A stretch of DNA of 7,575 bases from Moraxellaceae bacterium (GTDB lineage Bacteria; Pseudomonadota; Gammaproteobacteria; Pseudomonadales; Moraxellaceae): NCBI GenBank assembly GCA_030684415.1, contig JAUXNL010000388.1:1-7575 (forward strand), given 5' to 3'. A model generated the notes under the pieces. The model made no database searches. It was not told the origin of the DNA and saw nothing but the letters and a program-made list of their open reading frames with translations. Shown one piece after another: positions 6,264 through 7,575 of this stretch. Positions within the stretch are counted from its first letter, which is position 1; the number at the start of each line of letters is the position of its first letter. A program made the position numbers and the translations under genes.

Positions 6264-7280
6264 ATGAAGATTCGACTGCAGGCCTTGCGTGGCCACCCGG
6301 AAGCACCGCTGATGGTGCTGGATCTGGTGATGCTCGTGCTGATCAGCATCAATCTGCTGTGGCTGTTGGTGGATGCCGTTTTGCTCAATACCGGTATTGG
6401 TGTGTTGCTGACGCGCCATGATCCGGAATTCATTTCCCGATATCGTGCAGAGTGGCATGGCAATCTGCTGGTAGCCGACTCGATTTTCACCTTGTTCCTG
6501 ATTTCGGAATTGCTCTTGCGCTGGGCAGTAGCCATTTGGCGCCGCACTCATTACCGCTGGTGGTTCTACCCGTTCGTACATTGGTATGACGTGCTGGGCT
6601 GCATTCCTTTGCCACCTTTCCGTGCGCTGCGTTTGTTGCGGCTGATTTCGATTGTGTACCGGCTGCAAAAAATGGGGGTGATCGACCTGTCGCAGACCGG
6701 CACATTTACGGTCTTCATGAAGTATTACCGCATGGTGCTGGAGCAGCTATCCGACCGCATCGTGATCAATGTGATTGACGGCGTAAAAGATGAGGTCAAA
6801 GCCGGTGGTCCGCTTTCGCAGCGACTCACGGATGAAGTGCTGGTGCCTCGTCGCGAGGTGATCGTTCCTTGGCTGGCGGCCCTGATTTCGCAGGCGGCCG
6901 CGCAAGCTCATGCCGAGCATCGCGAGAATCTGCCGGTGTATTTGCGTGAGCGAACCCGTATGGCACTGGCGGCCAATCCTGAGTTCCAGAAAATCCGGCG
7001 CCGCATTCCCCTACTGGGCCAGGCACTGGAAGACGAACTGCAAACCATCGTGGGCAGTCTGCTCGTGCAGATCAGCACGGATTTGCTGAATGACATCGGC
7101 AAGCCCGGGAATATCGCTGCGCATGATGTGGCCGCCGGTCTTTTTGACACGCTGACGGCTGGGCATCACGACATGGGCGAGGCCGTACGCGGCATCGTGC
7201 TCGATAGCCTGGAGCTGGTGAAAGCGCAGGTGGAAGTACAGCAATGGAAACTTGCCGCCGAGAGCACGCCACGCGAATGA
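6264..7280 (+). CDS. Membrane protein with S1-S4 voltage-sensor-like module, no pore, helical C-terminal domain
   Basis: The product has 338 residues and four predicted membrane helices in the first ~135: S1 about 16-41, S2 about 68-92, S3 about 100-116, S4 about 118-136. The segment reads like the voltage-sensor domain of voltage-gated ion channels. S2 has E82 in SELLLRW, S3 has D109 in the pattern W-Y-D-x(5)-P, and S4 has arginines every third residue (R120, R123, R126) plus R133. No S5-P-S6 pore and no TVGYG-like selectivity filter follows. Instead there is a ~200-residue charged, mostly helical soluble region (about 140-338) that I do not recognise. The start ATG has AGAG at 6251-6254, 9 nt upstream. 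It could be a voltage sensor coupled to a soluble domain, a proton-permeable sensor as in Hv1, or a membrane-anchored protein that kept the fold without sensing. Nothing shows a functional link to ybbAP beyond orientation. The S1-S4 resemblance is fairly sure; function is unknown. Confidence 0.85.
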   Translation: MKIRLQALRGHPEAPLMVLDLVMLVLISINLLWLLVDAVLLNTGIGVLLTRHDPEFISRYRAEWHGNLLVADSIFTLFLISELLLRWAVAIWRRTHYRWWFYPFVHWYDVLGCIPLPPFRALRLLRLISIVYRLQKMGVIDLSQTGTFTVFMKYYRMVLEQLSDRIVINVIDGVKDEVKAGGPLSQRLTDEVLVPRREVIVPWLAALISQAAAQAHAEHRENLPVYLRERTRMALAANPEFQKIRRRIPLLGQALEDELQTIVGSLLVQISTDLLNDIGKPGNIAAHDVAAGLFDTLTAGHHDMGEAVRGIVLDSLELVKAQVEVQQWKLAAESTPRE

Positions 7281-7417
7281 CCGGCTTGCGCGGTGCGGCA
7301 CATCTGCTGTCAGTTGGGGCGCTTGTCGACATCCCCCGGCTTGACTAGGCTTGATGCCTGTTACCCGTACTGACCAGGCTTGATGCCGGCAGCCGGCCCT
7401 GAAAGCCGGCCTTAGCA
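7281..7417. other. Non-coding region with an 18-bp imperfect direct repeat
   Basis: No coding potential is seen after the stop at 7280. GACTAGGCTTGATGCCTG (7343-7360) and GACCAGGCTTGATGCCGG (7372-7389) agree at 16 of 18 positions with a 29-bp period. A further GGCTTGAC occurs at 7338. GCCGGC appears three times (7385, 7392, 7405); the last two can form a 6-bp stem with a 7-nt loop (7392-7410). There is no T-tract, so it is not a convincing terminator for the upstream gene. Confidence 0.5.
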
Positions 7418-7455
7418 GCTTGCTGAAAAACGCCAATCCCGCGCCTTTTCAGCCC

Positions 7456-7482
7456 GCGATTCCGGCACATGTCCGGAATCGC
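7456..7482. repeat. Perfect 10-bp inverted repeat
   Basis: GCGATTCCGG (7456-7465) pairs with CCGGAATCGC (7473-7482) across the 7-nt loop CACATGT. It is second in the run of hairpins inside copy B of the repeat element. Neither side has a T-tract. Confidence 0.6.
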
Positions 7483-7489
7483 TCCACGC

Positions 7490-7519
7490 CGAATCAATCA
7501 CTTAGACGTGATTGATTCG
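7490..7519. repeat. Perfect 12-bp inverted repeat
   Basis: CGAATCAATCAC (7490-7501) pairs with GTGATTGATTCG (7508-7519), loop TTAGAC. The length, AT-rich arms and tight loop make chance unlikely. It could be a protein-binding palindrome or an RNA/ssDNA hairpin. Confidence 0.6.
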
Positions 7520-7522
7520 CGA

Positions 7523-7542
7523 CCCGGCCATCCTTGGCCGGG
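7523..7542. repeat. GC-rich 8-bp hairpin
   Basis: CCCGGCCA (7523-7530) pairs with TGGCCGGG (7535-7542) across the loop TCCT. It is a stable stem, but is followed by AAACAG instead of a T-run on the plus strand, so it does not look like a standard terminator. Confidence 0.55.
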
Positions 7543-7575
7543 AAACAGCTTGCTGAAAAGCATTTTTCAGCAAGC

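Larger units (their letters stand above)
7418..7575. repeat. REP/MITE-like element, copy B, with a run of hairpins; may continue past the window
   Basis: GCTTGCTGAAAA at 7418-7429 and TTTTCAGCAAGC at 7564-7575 are perfect 12-bp inverted repeats bounding a 158-bp segment. A second direct copy at 7548-7559 forms a perfect hairpin with the right end (loop GCAT), the same design as at 2163-2229. The interior holds an 8-bp stem with a 16-nt loop (7422-7429/7446-7453), a 10-bp stem (7456-7465/7473-7482), a 12-bp stem (7490-7501/7508-7519) and an 8-bp stem (7523-7530/7535-7542). No ORF of note lies inside. The window ends exactly at the last paired base, so the true boundary is unknown. Confidence 0.65.

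Noticed and set aside
6138..6668. Minus-strand open frame of 176 codons over the spacer and the 5' part of the voltage-sensor-like gene
   Set aside because: The composition (Gln/His-rich) is that of a mirror frame, and the plus strand codes for well-ordered transmembrane helices with a voltage-sensor pattern.
6264..7280. Complete voltage-gated ion channel
   Set aside because: No pore helices or selectivity-filter motif follow S4; the remaining ~200 residues are charged and soluble.
7338..7389. GGCTTGA repeats as a CRISPR array
   Set aside because: Only two full copies, 18 bp long, imperfect, with an 11-bp gap; repeat and spacer sizes do not fit and no cas gene is present.

Overview
The window is a chromosomal segment from a GC-rich (by eye about 60%) member of the Pseudomonadota, most likely a gammaproteobacterium. 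The main support is the block of divergent tesA next to ybbA-ybbP, which has the same order and orientation as in Escherichia coli. A long multi-repeat DUF349 protein beside it also fits. No rRNA, tRNA, CRISPR array, phage gene or transposase is visible, and I cannot name the species.

Layout: (1) 2-2107 (+) is the 3' part of a large DUF349 repeat protein that is already open at the first base of the window. (2) 2108-2277 lies between convergent genes and holds a perfect 15-bp palindrome. (3) 2278-2919 (-) is tesA, an exported GDSL/SGNH esterase. (4) 2922-3602 (+) is ybbA (ATPase), and 3602-6067 (+) is ybbP (ten-TM permease with two large periplasmic domains). Their stop and start codons share one base (TGATG). 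(5) 6068-6263 is a non-coding spacer with several short stem-loops. (6) 6264-7280 (+) encodes a membrane protein with a complete-looking S1-S4 voltage-sensor module, no pore/selectivity filter, and about 200 residues of soluble helical tail. (7) 7281-7575 is non-coding and very rich in repeats and hairpins.

How the parts work together: TesA is a periplasmic esterase/thioesterase. YbbA-YbbP is an ABC system of the MacB/LolCDE/FtsX class, which works on substrates at the periplasmic face of the inner membrane instead of as a classic importer. The conserved juxtaposition suggests a shared job on lipid-like or ester substrates. The tesA and ybbA start codons are only 2 bp apart, so each gene's promoter and leader must lie inside the other gene. 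The voltage-sensor-like gene is co-directional but separated by a 196-bp spacer, so it is probably its own unit.

The least ordinary items are the pore-less voltage-sensor protein and a repeat family built on the 11-mer CTTGCTGAAAA. That 11-mer occurs four times direct and twice inverted, confined to the two intergenic regions near 2.2 kb and 7.4-7.6 kb. In both places a single copy is followed by a perfect palindrome, as expected for a small non-coding mobile or REP/MITE-like element.
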